64,000 bases of DNA from Opitutales bacterium (GCA_018700525.1 JABITN010000093.1:1-64000), one strand, 5' to 3'; shown: positions 1 to 10,437, counted from the first letter of the stretch. The notes: a model not told the origin generated them from the sequence alone. Program-made: numbers and translations.

Positions 1-2654
1 CCGGCTACTTGTCCTAATCCACCACCCAGGTTTGTCCGGTCGTTGGCGAGTGCCGTTTCGAAATCGTTGTAGCGAATCGAAAGTTTGCCCTCAAACAGGG
101 TCATCTGAATACCCTGCTCTTTCGTTGTGCCCAATGGCGAAGCCAACGGCTGGTTAAGCAGATTCACGGAAACACCCGCCGGTTGGAAACTGTCCGCTTC
201 ATACCAGTGAGCTTGAAGATCCATGCCAAAAGGCAATTCGAAGAGAAGCTCTTCAGGAAACTTCACGACCAAACTCTTCGTGCTGGTATCGCCCGAATTA
301 ATGGCGCTAGGAGCGTCTTCGAAGTACATCAGATCCGTATTATAAGTACCGTCTATTTCGTTGGTACCGGGTAAATCCAATCTTGTAGCTCCATCACGAC
401 CAGCTGCACCATAACCGCCAGGATTAGGTGCAAGCCATGATTCCTGCGTATCCGACCGTTCAGCATAGAGTGCAACGATATTACCATTTAGGAAAGTACT
501 CTGAAGCGAGAAGGCTTCTGACTCGAGAACACTCTTACTGTAGTTCGCTGGATTCTCGTTTTGAATAATACGCCAAATCGCTTGCTTGTCAGTCTTCTCA
601 GCATTGTCGAAGTACCAGATGCCGTATTCGTCGCCGACCTTCGGAAACGGAGTTGTAATGCCCCCGTCGATACGCACTTGGTCCGCACTGGTAAAGCCGC
701 GAGCATCCGGTCCTACGAAGACCTGGGTCTTTACGATCCGGCGGAAGTTGTCGCTCAAACCATTGGAGATTGCTGCTTCGCCCGGGTGTTTGCTATTGTC
801 CGCCCACCAGGAACCGCGATATTGACGGGTCAGGTTGACGTTTTCGCGCTCCTCATACAAACCGGTTACGGTGTGCTTACCGAGAATCTTCCCCCATCTA
901 TCATTTTTGATGACATCGGCGAAGTCCAATGATGCGAATGCTGTGGCACGAACCGTATCCTGCTCGTTTGTTCTAAAGCGTTCCCAATTGTCGCCCCAAA
1001 AGACGACAGGACGACCCAAGTTTTCGTTAGCCAAACGATCGGCAAAACTATCGAAGTCACTGTCGCCGGGAGATTGATGCGTCGTGATTTCCAAATTGAT
1101 TGCCTTATCATTGCCCGTGTCGAATGGAGTGAATTCGTATTGACTGCGAGTTTGCGAGTCCATCGCGACCTCGAGACCCGCATTGCCATCCCAGAATTCT
1201 TGAACGAAGAACACCTGGTTCATGTCGAATTCGGTGTTTACGTTGTTGGTTGTCCCCATCCAAAGGTTGTTGTGATAATCAAATACATCACGATTCCGGA
1301 TAGAAGCTGGCGTAAAGCCCGTACCGCCCGTCGCCGCTGATGTCCATTGCATATCCTGCGTGTTGAAACCTCTGGGACGCCAGCGAGCCATGATACCTTG
1401 GATACCGTAACCGTCTAGAGCATTCGCCAAAAGCGGATCATCCCAGCCAGGAGTTTGAGCAGTATGGGAATTGAAGCTGATCGCTGGATATAGGAAGTAT
1501 GGATGTCTACTTACCTGGCTATTGCGACCACCCATCGTTGGATCGTCTTTGTTCGGGTTGCCCCACTTGAATCGGTCGATTGTCGTACGCGGTACGAATT
1601 GGCCTTCCGTGGCGATGAAATCATCGCGAGTATATGTATCAGAGAGAACGCCATCCGGAATCGTTTCGATGCCGGAATCTAAGACACTGCGAACTTGAGC
1701 CTGAGTCAAAGCCCCGTTATTTATATCATTGAGGTCTGTGCCTGGCACGCTGAGGATGCGATTCACGTCTTCCTGCGTTCCCAGGCCGTTCCACCAAGAG
1801 GAGTACAAGTCCGACGGGGGGATGACGTCTGGGGGATTAGAGTTGATTTCGCCCGTCTCGAAGCTTCCGCGCATCGAAGTGCGACCGAGGAAGTTAGAGT
1901 TTTCGTTCTTAGACAACGTCAAGTCCCAGGCTGCATAGAATCTTTCATCTTCCGTGAAGGCAGGATCCTGCTTGTACTTGGTTTCTTCCATCAAGCCCGC
2001 AATTCGGATCGCAAGACGATCATCAATTACAGTCCGACCGATATCGAAAGTGCCGCGAGTCGATCCGCGGTGCCCGAAACGAACCGAGAACTCGTTAGTG
2101 TCTTGACCGATGTAAGCTCGCTTTAAGCCATTGTTGATCACGCCACCAGGAGATCCCAATCCAAACAGAATCGAGTTCGGTCCACGGTTGATCGTGACGC
2201 GAGACGTATTGTAGGAGTCGAAAGGAATGTCCGTCTGGAAGTAATCACGAGTCAAGTTAGCACTGACCAAACCGCGTACGCGTTGGCCTCTCTGCGGGTT
2301 GACGCGAGACTCGACGGTTCCATTACCGCCATCGCTGTTGGAAAAATTTCCGAGAACGCCGCCGACTTCCATACTACCTACGAACGAAAGCAAGGACTCG
2401 CCGTCGGTAGCGCCGGTGTCTTCCATGAACTCCTCTGTGATAACAGCAATAGATGCCCCAAGATCGCCGATATTCGAGCGAACGCGCGAACCAGCTAGAG
2501 TTGTTGTAGCCCGATAGCCGACATCATCGGCAGCGGTTACCGCAAATGGAGACAATTCGAAGACTTCATCTTCGCCGTCATCCTGAGCGTGCACAAGCAG
2601 CCCCGTAGTTAAAATGCCGACTAGCGCCAGCTTAAGTATGTTCATTTTCATCAT
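1..2654 (-). CDS. TonB-dependent outer-membrane receptor (3' end beyond window)
   Basis: The minus frame stays open from 2654 to the left edge, about 884 codons, so the ORF track missed it for lack of a stop. It begins MMKMNILKLALVGI, a short signal peptide ending near VHAQ, followed by an acidic stretch and VFELSPFAV, the mature N-terminus typical of Opitutae TonB receptors. A plug domain follows (GYRATTTLAGSRVR, then INRGPNSILFGLGSPGG near residue 155) and then barrel-like sequence. Such receptors import large ligands across the outer membrane with TonB-ExbBD energy; the ligand cannot be read here. Two further in-frame ATGs lie within four codons. It is divergent from a decayed sulfatase gene, which suggests a glycan substrate, but that is inference. 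No strong ribosome binding site is visible. Confidence 0.88.
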   Translation of the reverse strand, partial: MMKMNILKLALVGILTTGLLVHAQDDGEDEVFELSPFAVTAADDVGYRATTTLAGSRVRSNIGDLGASIAVITEEFMEDTGATDGESLLSFVGSMEVGGVLGNFSNSDGGNGTVESRVNPQRGQRVRGLVSANLTRDYFQTDIPFDSYNTSRVTINRGPNSILFGLGSPGGVINNGLKRAYIGQDTNEFSVRFGHRGSTRGTFDIGRTVIDDRLAIRIAGLMEETKYKQDPAFTEDERFYAAWDLTLSKNENSNFLGRTSMRGSFETGEINSNPPDVIPPSDLYSSWWNGLGTQEDVNRILSVPGTDLNDINNGALTQAQVRSVLDSGIETIPDGVLSDTYTRDDFIATEGQFVPRTTIDRFKWGNPNKDDPTMGGRNSQVSRHPYFLYPAISFNSHTAQTPGWDDPLLANALDGYGIQGIMARWRPRGFNTQDMQWTSAATGGTGFTPASIRNRDVFDYHNNLWMGTTNNVNTEFDMNQVFFVQEFWDGNAGLEVAMDSQTRSQYEFTPFDTGNDKAINLEITTHQSPGDSDFDSFADRLANENLGRPVVFWGDNWERFRTNEQDTVRATAFASLDFADVIKNDRWGKILGKHTVTGLYEERENVNLTRQYRGSWWADNSKHPGEAAISNGLSDNFRRIVKTQVFVGPDARGFTSADQVRIDGGITTPFPKVGDEYGIWYFDNAEKTDKQAIWRIIQNENPANYSKSVLESEAFSLQSTFLNGNIVALYAERSDTQESWLAPNPGGYGAAGRDGATRLDLPGTNEIDGTYNTDLMYFEDAPSAINSGDTSTKSLVVKFPEELLFELPFGMDLQAHWYEADSFQPAGVSVNLLNQPLASPLGTTKEQGIQMTLFEGKLSIRYNDFETALANDRTNLGGGLGQVA

Positions 2655-2679
2655 TGTTTGTGGGTTCTAGGTGAGTTTT

Positions 2680-2693
2680 GCTCACATGTGAGC
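2680..2693. promoter_or_regulatory. 14-bp perfect palindrome upstream of the TonB receptor
   Basis: GCTCACATGTGAGC is a perfect palindrome 26 bp upstream of the receptor start codon. Its half-sites resemble LacI- or CRP-type operators (TGTGA/TCACA), but no regulator is adjacent. It would sit in the 5' leader or close to the promoter. The rest of 2655-3097 between the divergent genes is AT-rich and shows no other gene or convincing motif. Confidence 0.4.
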
Positions 2694-3097
2694 GTATTAA
2701 AGGGGTTCTGTATCTGGTAGACTTGAAAAAACGGAGCGGGTTTGCGATCCTAAGAAGCAAATCGAGAGTAAACCCTGAAAGTAGTGAAGCGACTACTAGA
2801 TCAGAATACTTCCGATACACCAGAACAAAATTTTGTTTACTGCACACAATGTCAATAAATCATTGAAACTAATCCCAGAGTAATTTTCGTACAAACGCCG
2901 GAAATGTGATCTCGTGCTTTAGAATGGCCTTCAAATAGCTCTCGCGAACAAACCAAACTTGGAAGCTCTCCCTAAAAGCCTCCAACGTATTTTATTGTAT
3001 ATCAACGAGAAACCTATACAAGCCAAAACTCAAAGTCTTCGTTTCGTCCCTTTTTTGACACACCGACTCTAATCATCCCAAAATCGATCGAACTCCC

Positions 3098-3957
3098 GTG
3101 ATTCGTCCGCTACTCGTCGCAGCCTCATTGCTAATTTCAATAAACGGCTTCGCCAGCCAACCCAATGTGCTCTTCATCGCCATTGACGATCTGAATGACT
3201 GGATCGGTTGGATGGAAGGGCATCCTCAGACAAAGACGCCCAATATCGATCGTCTCGCCGAACGTGGAACACTCTTCACCAACGCTCACTGCCAAGCTCC
3301 TATTTGCGGCCCCAGTCGCGGCTCTTTTCTATCCGGGCGGTACCCGCATGAAACAGGGCTCTACAATCAGCCGTCGGGCAACAGCCTAGCCGACGACGCC
3401 ACCCACTTCGACAATCAGCTCTTGCCTCAATACTTCGCCGCCAATGGCTATTCGACTTTCGGCGTCGGCAAGATCACTCACGGCTATCGAATTGAGGACA
3501 CCTTCCAGGCCCACGGCCCCGAGGGAAGCTCAGGCCCCAAACCGACGGACCCAAAGCTCCAAACGACGTTCGCTTTCAGTACCGGCCGAACTACGAACTT
3601 CCCTTCACCAGCACCCAAACCGATTGGGGAGCTTTTCCAGACCGCAAAGACCAAATGCCCGACTTTCAAACTGCCGATTGGATTATCCCGCAAATCCAAA
3701 AAAACACGATAAACCCTTTTTTCATGGCAGTCGGCTTTCATCGCCCGCACGTTCCATTCTACGCCCCACAAGAATGGTTCGACATGCATCTACTCGATCA
3801 AGTGATCGTTCCGGAGATTCCAAGCGATGATTTGGCTGACGCTCCTAAGATAGGTCGTCGGATTCACGGACTACCGCGCTACCCCGATATCGACTGGCTC
3901 AAAGAAAACAATGACGATCAGTTGAGACGATGCACCCCGCGTACGCCTCTCTTCTAG
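3098..3957 (+). pseudogene. Decayed S1 sulfatase (iduronate-2-sulfatase-like), frameshifted
   Basis: The first reading frame (3098-3712) has a signal peptide, the metal site AIDDLND and an intact formylglycine signature C70-G-P-S-R followed by SGRYPHETG. Homology then jumps frame: NYELPFTSTQTDWGAFPD and the following DFQTADWIIPQ are read in the frame of the second ORF (3655-3957), so a frameshift lies near 3535-3560. That second frame reaches KENNDDQLRR and shifts again into MHPAYASLLAR before falling apart by about 4050. The family is usually near 480-500 residues, so the C-terminal half is lost. Scattered matching words persist to about 4150. It is a dead copy in a sulfatase-rich genome. 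Confidence 0.85.
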
Positions 3958-4170
3958 CACGATTCCGTCTAGAACTTCCTGTCCAAGAAGCCCCATCAAA
4001 TCGTGGTTCGCTGAGCACTACAAGAAACAAGGCCTTCCAAAATAGACTACCGCATACCTAAAGCAATCCCACGCCGAGGGCTCGTCGTAGCTACGCCACA
4101 AGGCGACGTGATTGCTCTTCGACGTCACCTCACCGCCGTTCGAAGGTCAACCACATACCAATTAAACAAG

Positions 4171-5973
4171 TCACTCCGACTCGATGTACTCATCGACCAT
4201 TTGCTCTAACACCGTCAATGGCAGAGGACCGCCTCTCAGAATAACATCATGGAAAACGCGGATATCGAATCGGCTGCCCAATGCATTCTTCGCCTTCTCG
4301 CGCAACTCTAGGATCTTAAGCATCCCTATCTTGTACGCCGTTGCTTGCGACGCCATTACTATATGACGCTCCACCATTCGAATGCAATCGCGTTCCGTAT
4401 CCGGAGTATTATTACGATAATACGCGATCCCCTGCTCGCGCGTCCAACGCTTCGCATGAATACCCGTATCCACAACTAAGCGACACGCTCGCCATAACTC
4501 CATACTGAGCCTGCCGAAATCGGAATACGGATCCTTGTACAAACCCATTTCCTTAGGAATCTGTTCGCAATAAAGCCCCCACCCTTCGATGTACGCCGTG
4601 TAACCGCCGAGCTTTCTGAATTTCGGAATCCCCTCCAACTGCTGGGCCAAAGCCAATTGCATATGGTGCCCCGGAATTCCCTCGTGATAAGCCAATGCCT
4701 CCAACTTGTACTTCGGCATGTTCGCCGTGTTGTAAAGATTCGCATAGTAAATTCCCGGTCGGCTTCCATCCGGTGCGGGGCGCTGATAAAACGCCGTGCC
4801 TGCCGACTTCTCGCGAAATGCTTCCACCCGCTTCACGGTAAGCTCCGCCTTCGGCTTTGTTAAAAACAGCTGATCCAATCGTCCCTTCATATCATCGATC
4901 ACTTCGACTGCTCGATCCAGATAATCCTGCTTCCCCTCGTCATCGTTTGGATAATAGAATTGCTTATCGGTTCGCATGAACTCGAAAAAGGCCTGAAGGT
5001 TACCGCCGAACTCAACCGTTTTCATAATCCCGCGCATCTCATTATGGATACGGGCCACTTCCTTCAGCCCTATTTGATGAATTTCATCCGAAGAAAGTTT
5101 CGTGGTGGTAGTCAGCCGCAATGCCTGATCATAAAAAGCAGCTCCATCCTTGAATTTCCATACGCCATCTTCCGTCGTCGCTTTGGCTTCCTGCTTCTCA
5201 AGAAAGGCGATCAAACGATTATAAGCAGGTTTTACAACATCGACTAACGCTTCGCTCGCTTTCTTTTGGAGCATCACCTTCTGTGGCTCCTCCATATCGA
5301 GAGCTTGAAGCTTTTTTCTAAAATCTTCCCACAAAGCCGAGTCCTCCCCCGACTCGTCGAACGGCGCGCCGGAAATAATATTCCGACACGATTCTATCGC
5401 CATAGGAAATACGAACCTAGGCGGAACGACCCCCAGCTCTTCCCGCAACTTCAAGTTTTCCAGCAATTGCTCGAATACTGGCCCAACTCCATTCAATCGA
5501 GAAACATACGCCTCAGCATCGCTCGCTTCAGTTACTAGATGCATATTGATCAAAAACGAGGCCACGTCGGTGTGGCGACCAAACATCTGGTTCACCGGGT
5601 AGTTATAAAGGCGATACTTGAAACGATTAATTGCATCCTCCGCGTTCTGAAGAGCCAAGCGATAGCTAATCTTCGTCTGAAGATCCAGAAGATCATAGTC
5701 GATCGACGACTTCAGCCATTCCACATTCTCTTTGGTGAATTCCAATTCGCGCAGCTCGATCTCATCCGAATCGTTATTCCACTCCCCATAGTCCTTTTTG
5801 ATCCCGAGATAAGTCTGCCACTCCGGAAAGCGATCCACTTTTTCATTGTAGATTCGCTCGAAAAACGCGTTCGCCTTCTCGGATTCCGCCACTACCTTTG
5901 GGTCCAGCCCGGCATTAAGCAAAGCGGTTGACGATACTAGCAGCAACAGTGATAAAATTAGTACCCTTCTCAT
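4171..5973 (-). CDS. DUF885 family exported protein (putative metallopeptidase-like)
   Basis: This 600-residue protein has a signal peptide (MRRVLILSLLLLVSSTALLNA) and the DUF885 hallmark HEGIPGHHMQ near residue 430, a zincin-like His-rich motif. The length matches the family, which is annotated as DUF885 and sometimes linked to M32-like metallopeptidases; a substrate is not known to me. The C-terminus contains GGPLPLTVLEQMVDEYI, also typical. It is probably periplasmic. It lies 69 bp upstream of the convergently decayed sulfatase and is followed upstream by another sulfatase gene on the same strand, 69 bp away, so both may be cotranscribed. Nothing looks broken. Confidence 0.85.
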   Translation of the reverse strand: MRRVLILSLLLLVSSTALLNAGLDPKVVAESEKANAFFERIYNEKVDRFPEWQTYLGIKKDYGEWNNDSDEIELRELEFTKENVEWLKSSIDYDLLDLQTKISYRLALQNAEDAINRFKYRLYNYPVNQMFGRHTDVASFLINMHLVTEASDAEAYVSRLNGVGPVFEQLLENLKLREELGVVPPRFVFPMAIESCRNIISGAPFDESGEDSALWEDFRKKLQALDMEEPQKVMLQKKASEALVDVVKPAYNRLIAFLEKQEAKATTEDGVWKFKDGAAFYDQALRLTTTTKLSSDEIHQIGLKEVARIHNEMRGIMKTVEFGGNLQAFFEFMRTDKQFYYPNDDEGKQDYLDRAVEVIDDMKGRLDQLFLTKPKAELTVKRVEAFREKSAGTAFYQRPAPDGSRPGIYYANLYNTANMPKYKLEALAYHEGIPGHHMQLALAQQLEGIPKFRKLGGYTAYIEGWGLYCEQIPKEMGLYKDPYSDFGRLSMELWRACRLVVDTGIHAKRWTREQGIAYYRNNTPDTERDCIRMVERHIVMASQATAYKIGMLKILELREKAKNALGSRFDIRVFHDVILRGGPLPLTVLEQMVDEYIESE

Positions 5974-6042
5974 GCCCCTTTACCTATCAACGCCGCAGCC
6001 TCAGTCAAAAGCCTTTTTAGGAGACCCAAAGCTTCATCCGCT

Positions 6043-7449
6043 CTACTTCGATACAATTCCCGCTCGACGCGCGTCAGCGCTCATCTCTTCCTGAAACGTA
6101 ATTGCCATACCTCGAAGTTTGCGATTAATCACCTGATTGCGAACCGCCTTCGATTCACCCGGATCCGCTTCCAAATCATACAGCTTCAGCGTCGGGTTCA
6201 AAACAAGCTTCCACTTGTTCCAACGGACCGCCGCCAAGGCGCCATGGCTACCGTGATAGAAAAACGCCTGTAAATACTCATCGCGATCAAATGAATCCGA
6301 CCACTCGCCCGCCTGATCCCAGGAGCGCCGCAACGGCACGTCCGCATTGAGCGATAAGCCAGCTGACGGAGAAGGCACAAAATCCGTTTCCCCAGACAAC
6401 AAAGGGCTAATATCCCGTCCATCAATCACCCGATCTTCCGGCACGCGAATTCCCGCAAAAGAAGCCAAAGTCGGATACCAATCCATCGCAGCCACGACCT
6501 TGGAAGACTCGTACCCCGAACGGATTCCTGCACCGGGTCCCCACACGATCGCCGGTACACGGAGCCCGCCCTCGTAGGTCGACAGCTTCCGTCCCTGAAT
6601 CGGTTGATTCTTCGTCCTTCCGGGTCCTCGACCATTGTCCGACGCATACACCACGATCGTATTGTCTTCGATGCCCAACCGCTTCAAAGCATCGAATATA
6701 CGACCCACATGAAAGTCCATCTCCTGAATAGCATCTCCGTATTCGCCAAACTCCGACGACCCCTTAAACGGATCGCTCACTCCCAGCGGATTATGCAACA
6801 TCGTATGCGGAAGGTAGAGAAAGAACGGGTCATCGCCTTGACGTTCCATAAAAGCGATCGCCTCATCCGTATAAATCTTTGTCAATTCTGCAGGATCCGC
6901 AGGACGCTTCACCACCTTATCGCCGCGTATCAAAGGAACGCCGCCCACTTTATCGAAGTAAACGATCTCAACCGGATCCAAATTATGCAGCAACCCGAAA
7001 TAAAAATCGAATCCTTGCTGTTCAGGTAAAAACTGCGGATGAAATCCTAAATGCCATTTCCCTATGCACGTCGTGTTGTATCCGTTTTTCTGAAACAATT
7101 CCCCTAGAGTCAATTCACTCGGATGCAAGCCGCGACGCGAATCTGCCCGATGCACCCACGTTTCCATTCCTACGCGTCGGGGATAGCTTCCCGTAAGCAA
7201 CCCCGCACGCGAAGGACTGCAAATCGGAGCCGCCGCGTAGTAGTCCGTAAACCGCACGCCCTCTTTTGCCATCGCATCGATTCTCGGCGTCTTGAATTCC
7301 GTCGCCCCATAACATCCCAAGTCATAATAACCCTGATCGTCCACGAAGATGAAAACGATGTTGGGACGATTAAGCTCCGTCTGCTGACCAAAACAAGAGA
7401 GAAGAGCAATCAATGAAAATAGAAAGAAAGGAGTACGCTTCGAATTCAT
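6043..7449 (-). CDS. S1-family sulfatase, arylsulfatase A-like, probable lipoprotein
   Basis: This 468-residue sulfatase hydrolyses sulfate esters, probably on glycans. The N-terminus has a lipobox-like ALLSC, so it may be lipid-anchored. The metal site FIFVDDQGYYD (about residues 33-43) and the formylglycine signature C77-S-P-S-R-A-G are intact, with GKWHLG, VYASDNGRGPG and the C-terminal KLYDLEADPGE in the expected order. The Cys-type signature needs a formylglycine-generating enzyme or anaerobic maturase, neither of which is visible here. It probably shares a transcript with the DUF885 gene. The exact substrate subfamily cannot be assigned by eye. Confidence 0.93.
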   Translation of the reverse strand: MNSKRTPFFLFSLIALLSCFGQQTELNRPNIVFIFVDDQGYYDLGCYGATEFKTPRIDAMAKEGVRFTDYYAAAPICSPSRAGLLTGSYPRRVGMETWVHRADSRRGLHPSELTLGELFQKNGYNTTCIGKWHLGFHPQFLPEQQGFDFYFGLLHNLDPVEIVYFDKVGGVPLIRGDKVVKRPADPAELTKIYTDEAIAFMERQGDDPFFLYLPHTMLHNPLGVSDPFKGSSEFGEYGDAIQEMDFHVGRIFDALKRLGIEDNTIVVYASDNGRGPGRTKNQPIQGRKLSTYEGGLRVPAIVWGPGAGIRSGYESSKVVAAMDWYPTLASFAGIRVPEDRVIDGRDISPLLSGETDFVPSPSAGLSLNADVPLRRSWDQAGEWSDSFDRDEYLQAFFYHGSHGALAAVRWNKWKLVLNPTLKLYDLEADPGESKAVRNQVINRKLRGMAITFQEEMSADARRAGIVSK

Positions 7450-7669
7450 GATTCAAGAACCAACAGTCATTTCGTCTCCTATATCAAATCAAATCCAAAC
7501 ATCCGCCGAGAAAGCCAGCTCAATATCAAAACGATCGCGCAACATTGCGAACATAAGCAGAATACGACTCGATCAAGCATCATTCAGTTTTCGAAGAGCA
7601 CCCCGATTCAAACGCGCCGCCAAGCATTCGCGCTTCACTCGTCCGGCAATATGCGCTTCATTAAATACC

Positions 7670-8002
7670 ATGACCCCCGCTCAACTCGCCAAGATTCGTA
7701 CAATTGTCGAAGAGCGTATTAAGGAAATCGAGACCTTCCTCGCCCAGAAAGATCCCGAGTCTCAACCCGTATCCCCCGACGTCGCCATTGGACGACTCTC
7801 TCGGCTTGATTCAATGCAGGCTCAGCAAATGCTACTCGCCCAGCAGCGACGCCAACGCGAAGAACTCGAACACCTCCAAAGTGCCCTCGATCGAATCAAC
7901 AATGGGAGCTACGGGAACTGCGCCTATTGCCTTTCTCCAATCGCCTACGAACGACTTGAAGCCATGCCCGATGCAGTCGTCTGTATAAGCTGTGCTCGAT
8001 AG
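7670..8002 (+). CDS. DksA/TraR-type C4 zinc-finger protein
   Basis: The ORF track begins at 7448, but the extra N-terminus is basic and unstructured and overlaps the divergent sulfatase start. ATG at 7670 gives a 110-residue protein (MTPAQLAKIRTIVEERI) of normal shape. A helical, coiled-coil-like segment of about 70 residues precedes a C4 zinc finger, CAYC then CISC near the C-terminus. DksA/TraR proteins bind the RNA polymerase secondary channel and modulate transcription with ppGpp. At 110 residues it is between TraR (about 70) and DksA (about 150), so its role may differ from canonical DksA. Confidence 0.85.
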   Translation: MTPAQLAKIRTIVEERIKEIETFLAQKDPESQPVSPDVAIGRLSRLDSMQAQQMLLAQQRRQREELEHLQSALDRINNGSYGNCAYCLSPIAYERLEAMPDAVVCISCAR

Positions 8003-8520
8003 GACCGAGACGCTTTCCCCTAAAAGCGAAAATAGAACGTGCTAAGCCACTCGCCACCTAGCTGAATGACGAAGGCTATTGCTTGATGGGCCATAACAAT
8101 AACTCAAAAGACAATTTGATAAGTTCTCTTGAAGGTCTTGTGCCGCAAATTACGTTGCCCCAGCTAAGCCTCAGGCCAACCGCCGATGCACGCTAGAAAA
8201 TGCAAAGTCATTTCCCTCGTACAGCGACCTCCAGACTTCGACCGCCGCTTTTCCACGAATAAAGGGCATAGGTCAAAACCAAGACGGCAACCAAGTAACC
8301 TACCAGGATCTTCTAATCCGTTGTCAGCGACAGACGCCGCAATGCAAACACCTGAAAGAGCAAGAGAACCAAGAAGAGAATTTTGCTGTCACGCATATTG
8401 ATCGATCAAACAGTACGAAAAGCTTCCCATCAGATGTAGAGCCGGCACTTGCACCATGCCCATACAATCAATCGACAATCCAATCTCCGTTCCTTCGTGT
8501 CCTCCGTGGTTTGAAAACTC
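8003..8520. other. Intergenic stretch, no gene recognised
   Basis: This 518-bp gap lies between the convergent zinc-finger and PhoD-like genes. A weak hairpin, CGCTTT...AAAGCG, lies just after the upstream stop but has no T-run. Short ORFs here (for example 8186-8401) have shadow-like composition. I see no RNA gene or repeat. Confidence 0.5.
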
Positions 8521-10437
8521 CTATCTCACCGATATCGTCAGCTTCTTCTTACTACCAGCGGAAACCGACTGAACGCCACTCACTGATTTCAAAATCGGAC
8601 GTCCTTCTCCCACGCGAATCGTGTAATTACCCTTTGCATACACCTTAGGACGGTAACTCTTACCTTGCACCCGAGTCGTATAAAGTTCTTCGCCAGTCGC
8701 TTCATTGACAACCTGAACGACTGGATTCGAAATTCCCTTGAATGACAACTCCGGAAGATAAGCGACAGCCTCGCGACCGTCATTCTGGCTCATGTTGAAT
8801 TTCATCGGCCAGCCGGGATACTGTCCCGCATCGCCTTTGCTCAAATCGGCAAACCGTGACCAACATTCGAATACAACGGTTTGAGCTTTTTTATCGAAAC
8901 GCACCAGACCGTATCCGTCCGCCCAGTCTTCATTGGGATCGCGTTTGCCGCGACGAGTCGATTCCGGATCTGGATTCGCATAAGCGATCATGGTAATCTT
9001 GTTTCCAAGTCCATCAAGGTAATCGCCTGTCCACGGCAATGGGCTGTCTTCAATCGGATTCGCCCCAGCTTCGCCGCCTTCCGGCCACCACCAGCGCGAA
9101 TAGTAATTATTGATGAGAGCCGGACTAACGAAGGTCACCGGTCCATCGCGGAAGTTCTCGATCCCGTGATGCGTTACTACCGAAAGGTGCTGATCGCCCG
9201 CTAAGTGAAACGCCATCGCCTTACGCATTTTGCGCAGGGCATTGTTGCGGCCCGTCTGCGGCCAGCCATTGCTATCGAGATCCGCTAACAAACGATCTTC
9301 GAATCGTCCGTGCAAGTGTACCGCCCCCGCAAAATTCGTTTGAGACAATACGCACTTCATATCCGCTCCAGACCAGTCTTCCGACCAATTCTCGAGAAAC
9401 GAAAGCTGGCGATCCCCCAAAAGTTTCAAACCAGGCACGTCTACCGCCGAGCGCTTGTAAGTAGGCTCGTTGATATGATCCGGACGCGGCCCCATTTTAG
9501 GAATCTCTCCATTAGGACCCGTCTTGAATTTACGATCTTCAATGATCGCAAAGTCGATTCCGCCCACATTGTAGCTTGTATAATAAACGCCAATACCTTG
9601 GGCGATCGCAGCCGGGTCAAACGCGTCCGGCAAATGCCACGTTTGGCAACGCTCAACCATTCGAACGTAATCCGCAGGATAATAATAACCGCCATCGTTG
9701 CCCGCTTTGATCAAGGCACGCACTCCGCCTTCGCCCCAAAGATTGCCTTGGCCTATATCGTGATCGTCAGGAATCGCCACTACAGGCCGATCTTTGATAA
9801 TTTCGCGAAACTGCAATCCCCACAATAGCCAACCCGCAGTATGCTCGGTGTGATCGTAAGTTTGGTCGCCCGCAAAAAAAAGCATATCAGGATCCTGCTT
9901 TTTCAAGTTGGCAACCATAGCATCGCGATCCCCTCGGTCCTGATTCGAATTACAAGAGAGCGAACCGATAACGATGTCATTCTTGTCATGAGGATTGCGA
10001 CGAACCAATCCTTCGAAAACCGCATCCTTTCCATGACGCACGCGATAAGGAACGCTCTGACTTTCATCCCAGTCTTCCAAACGGAAATGAGCCGACCAAC
10101 CGAGCTCGTAAACCCGAGCCGTTGCCACCTCTTGCCACTGACCGCCGACCTTTAGTTCGAGGCGAGCCAATCGAGCCTCGTCAGGCCGTAACGGAAACAA
10201 CTGAGCCGTCATCTTAAGCGTCCCGCGATCCACCGTATACACAGCGAACGCCATCACTTCATCGCGCGGCACTTTGACCATTTCCAGCCATGCTTGCCGT
10301 CCTTCGTATTTCTTGTTCCACCACTCGCCAGTAGATGCCGAGTCGAGGGCTTTCCAATCAGGACCGAAATCCGCAGCAAACATAGCGACCGAGCCCAACA
10401 AGACGATTAAGAGACAAATAAGAGTGTTCAATTTCAT
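8521..10437 (-). CDS. PhoD-like metallophosphatase, exported
   Basis: The 638-residue product has a clear signal peptide (MKLNTLICLLIVLLGSVAMFA). It carries calcineurin-like metal-site motifs in PhoD order: DIVIGSLSCNSNQ, FFAGDQTYDH (about residue 190), AIPDDHDIGQGN and FHLAGDQHLS (about residue 410). A long insert and a C-terminal beta-rich segment follow. PhoD enzymes are Ca/Fe-dependent phosphodiesterase or alkaline phosphatase enzymes acting in the periplasm on phosphate esters. The gene stands alone with a 246-bp AT-rich upstream gap, and no Pho box was recognised. The family call is firm; the substrate is not. Confidence 0.88.
   Translation of the reverse strand: MKLNTLICLLIVLLGSVAMFAADFGPDWKALDSASTGEWWNKKYEGRQAWLEMVKVPRDEVMAFAVYTVDRGTLKMTAQLFPLRPDEARLARLELKVGGQWQEVATARVYELGWSAHFRLEDWDESQSVPYRVRHGKDAVFEGLVRRNPHDKNDIVIGSLSCNSNQDRGDRDAMVANLKKQDPDMLFFAGDQTYDHTEHTAGWLLWGLQFREIIKDRPVVAIPDDHDIGQGNLWGEGGVRALIKAGNDGGYYYPADYVRMVERCQTWHLPDAFDPAAIAQGIGVYYTSYNVGGIDFAIIEDRKFKTGPNGEIPKMGPRPDHINEPTYKRSAVDVPGLKLLGDRQLSFLENWSEDWSGADMKCVLSQTNFAGAVHLHGRFEDRLLADLDSNGWPQTGRNNALRKMRKAMAFHLAGDQHLSVVTHHGIENFRDGPVTFVSPALINNYYSRWWWPEGGEAGANPIEDSPLPWTGDYLDGLGNKITMIAYANPDPESTRRGKRDPNEDWADGYGLVRFDKKAQTVVFECWSRFADLSKGDAGQYPGWPMKFNMSQNDGREAVAYLPELSFKGISNPVVQVVNEATGEELYTTRVQGKSYRPKVYAKGNYTIRVGEGRPILKSVSGVQSVSAGSKKKLTISVR

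Noticed and set aside
9310-9828. 172-aa plus ORF opposite the PhoD-like gene
   Set aside because: Antisense shadow of a clear coding region.
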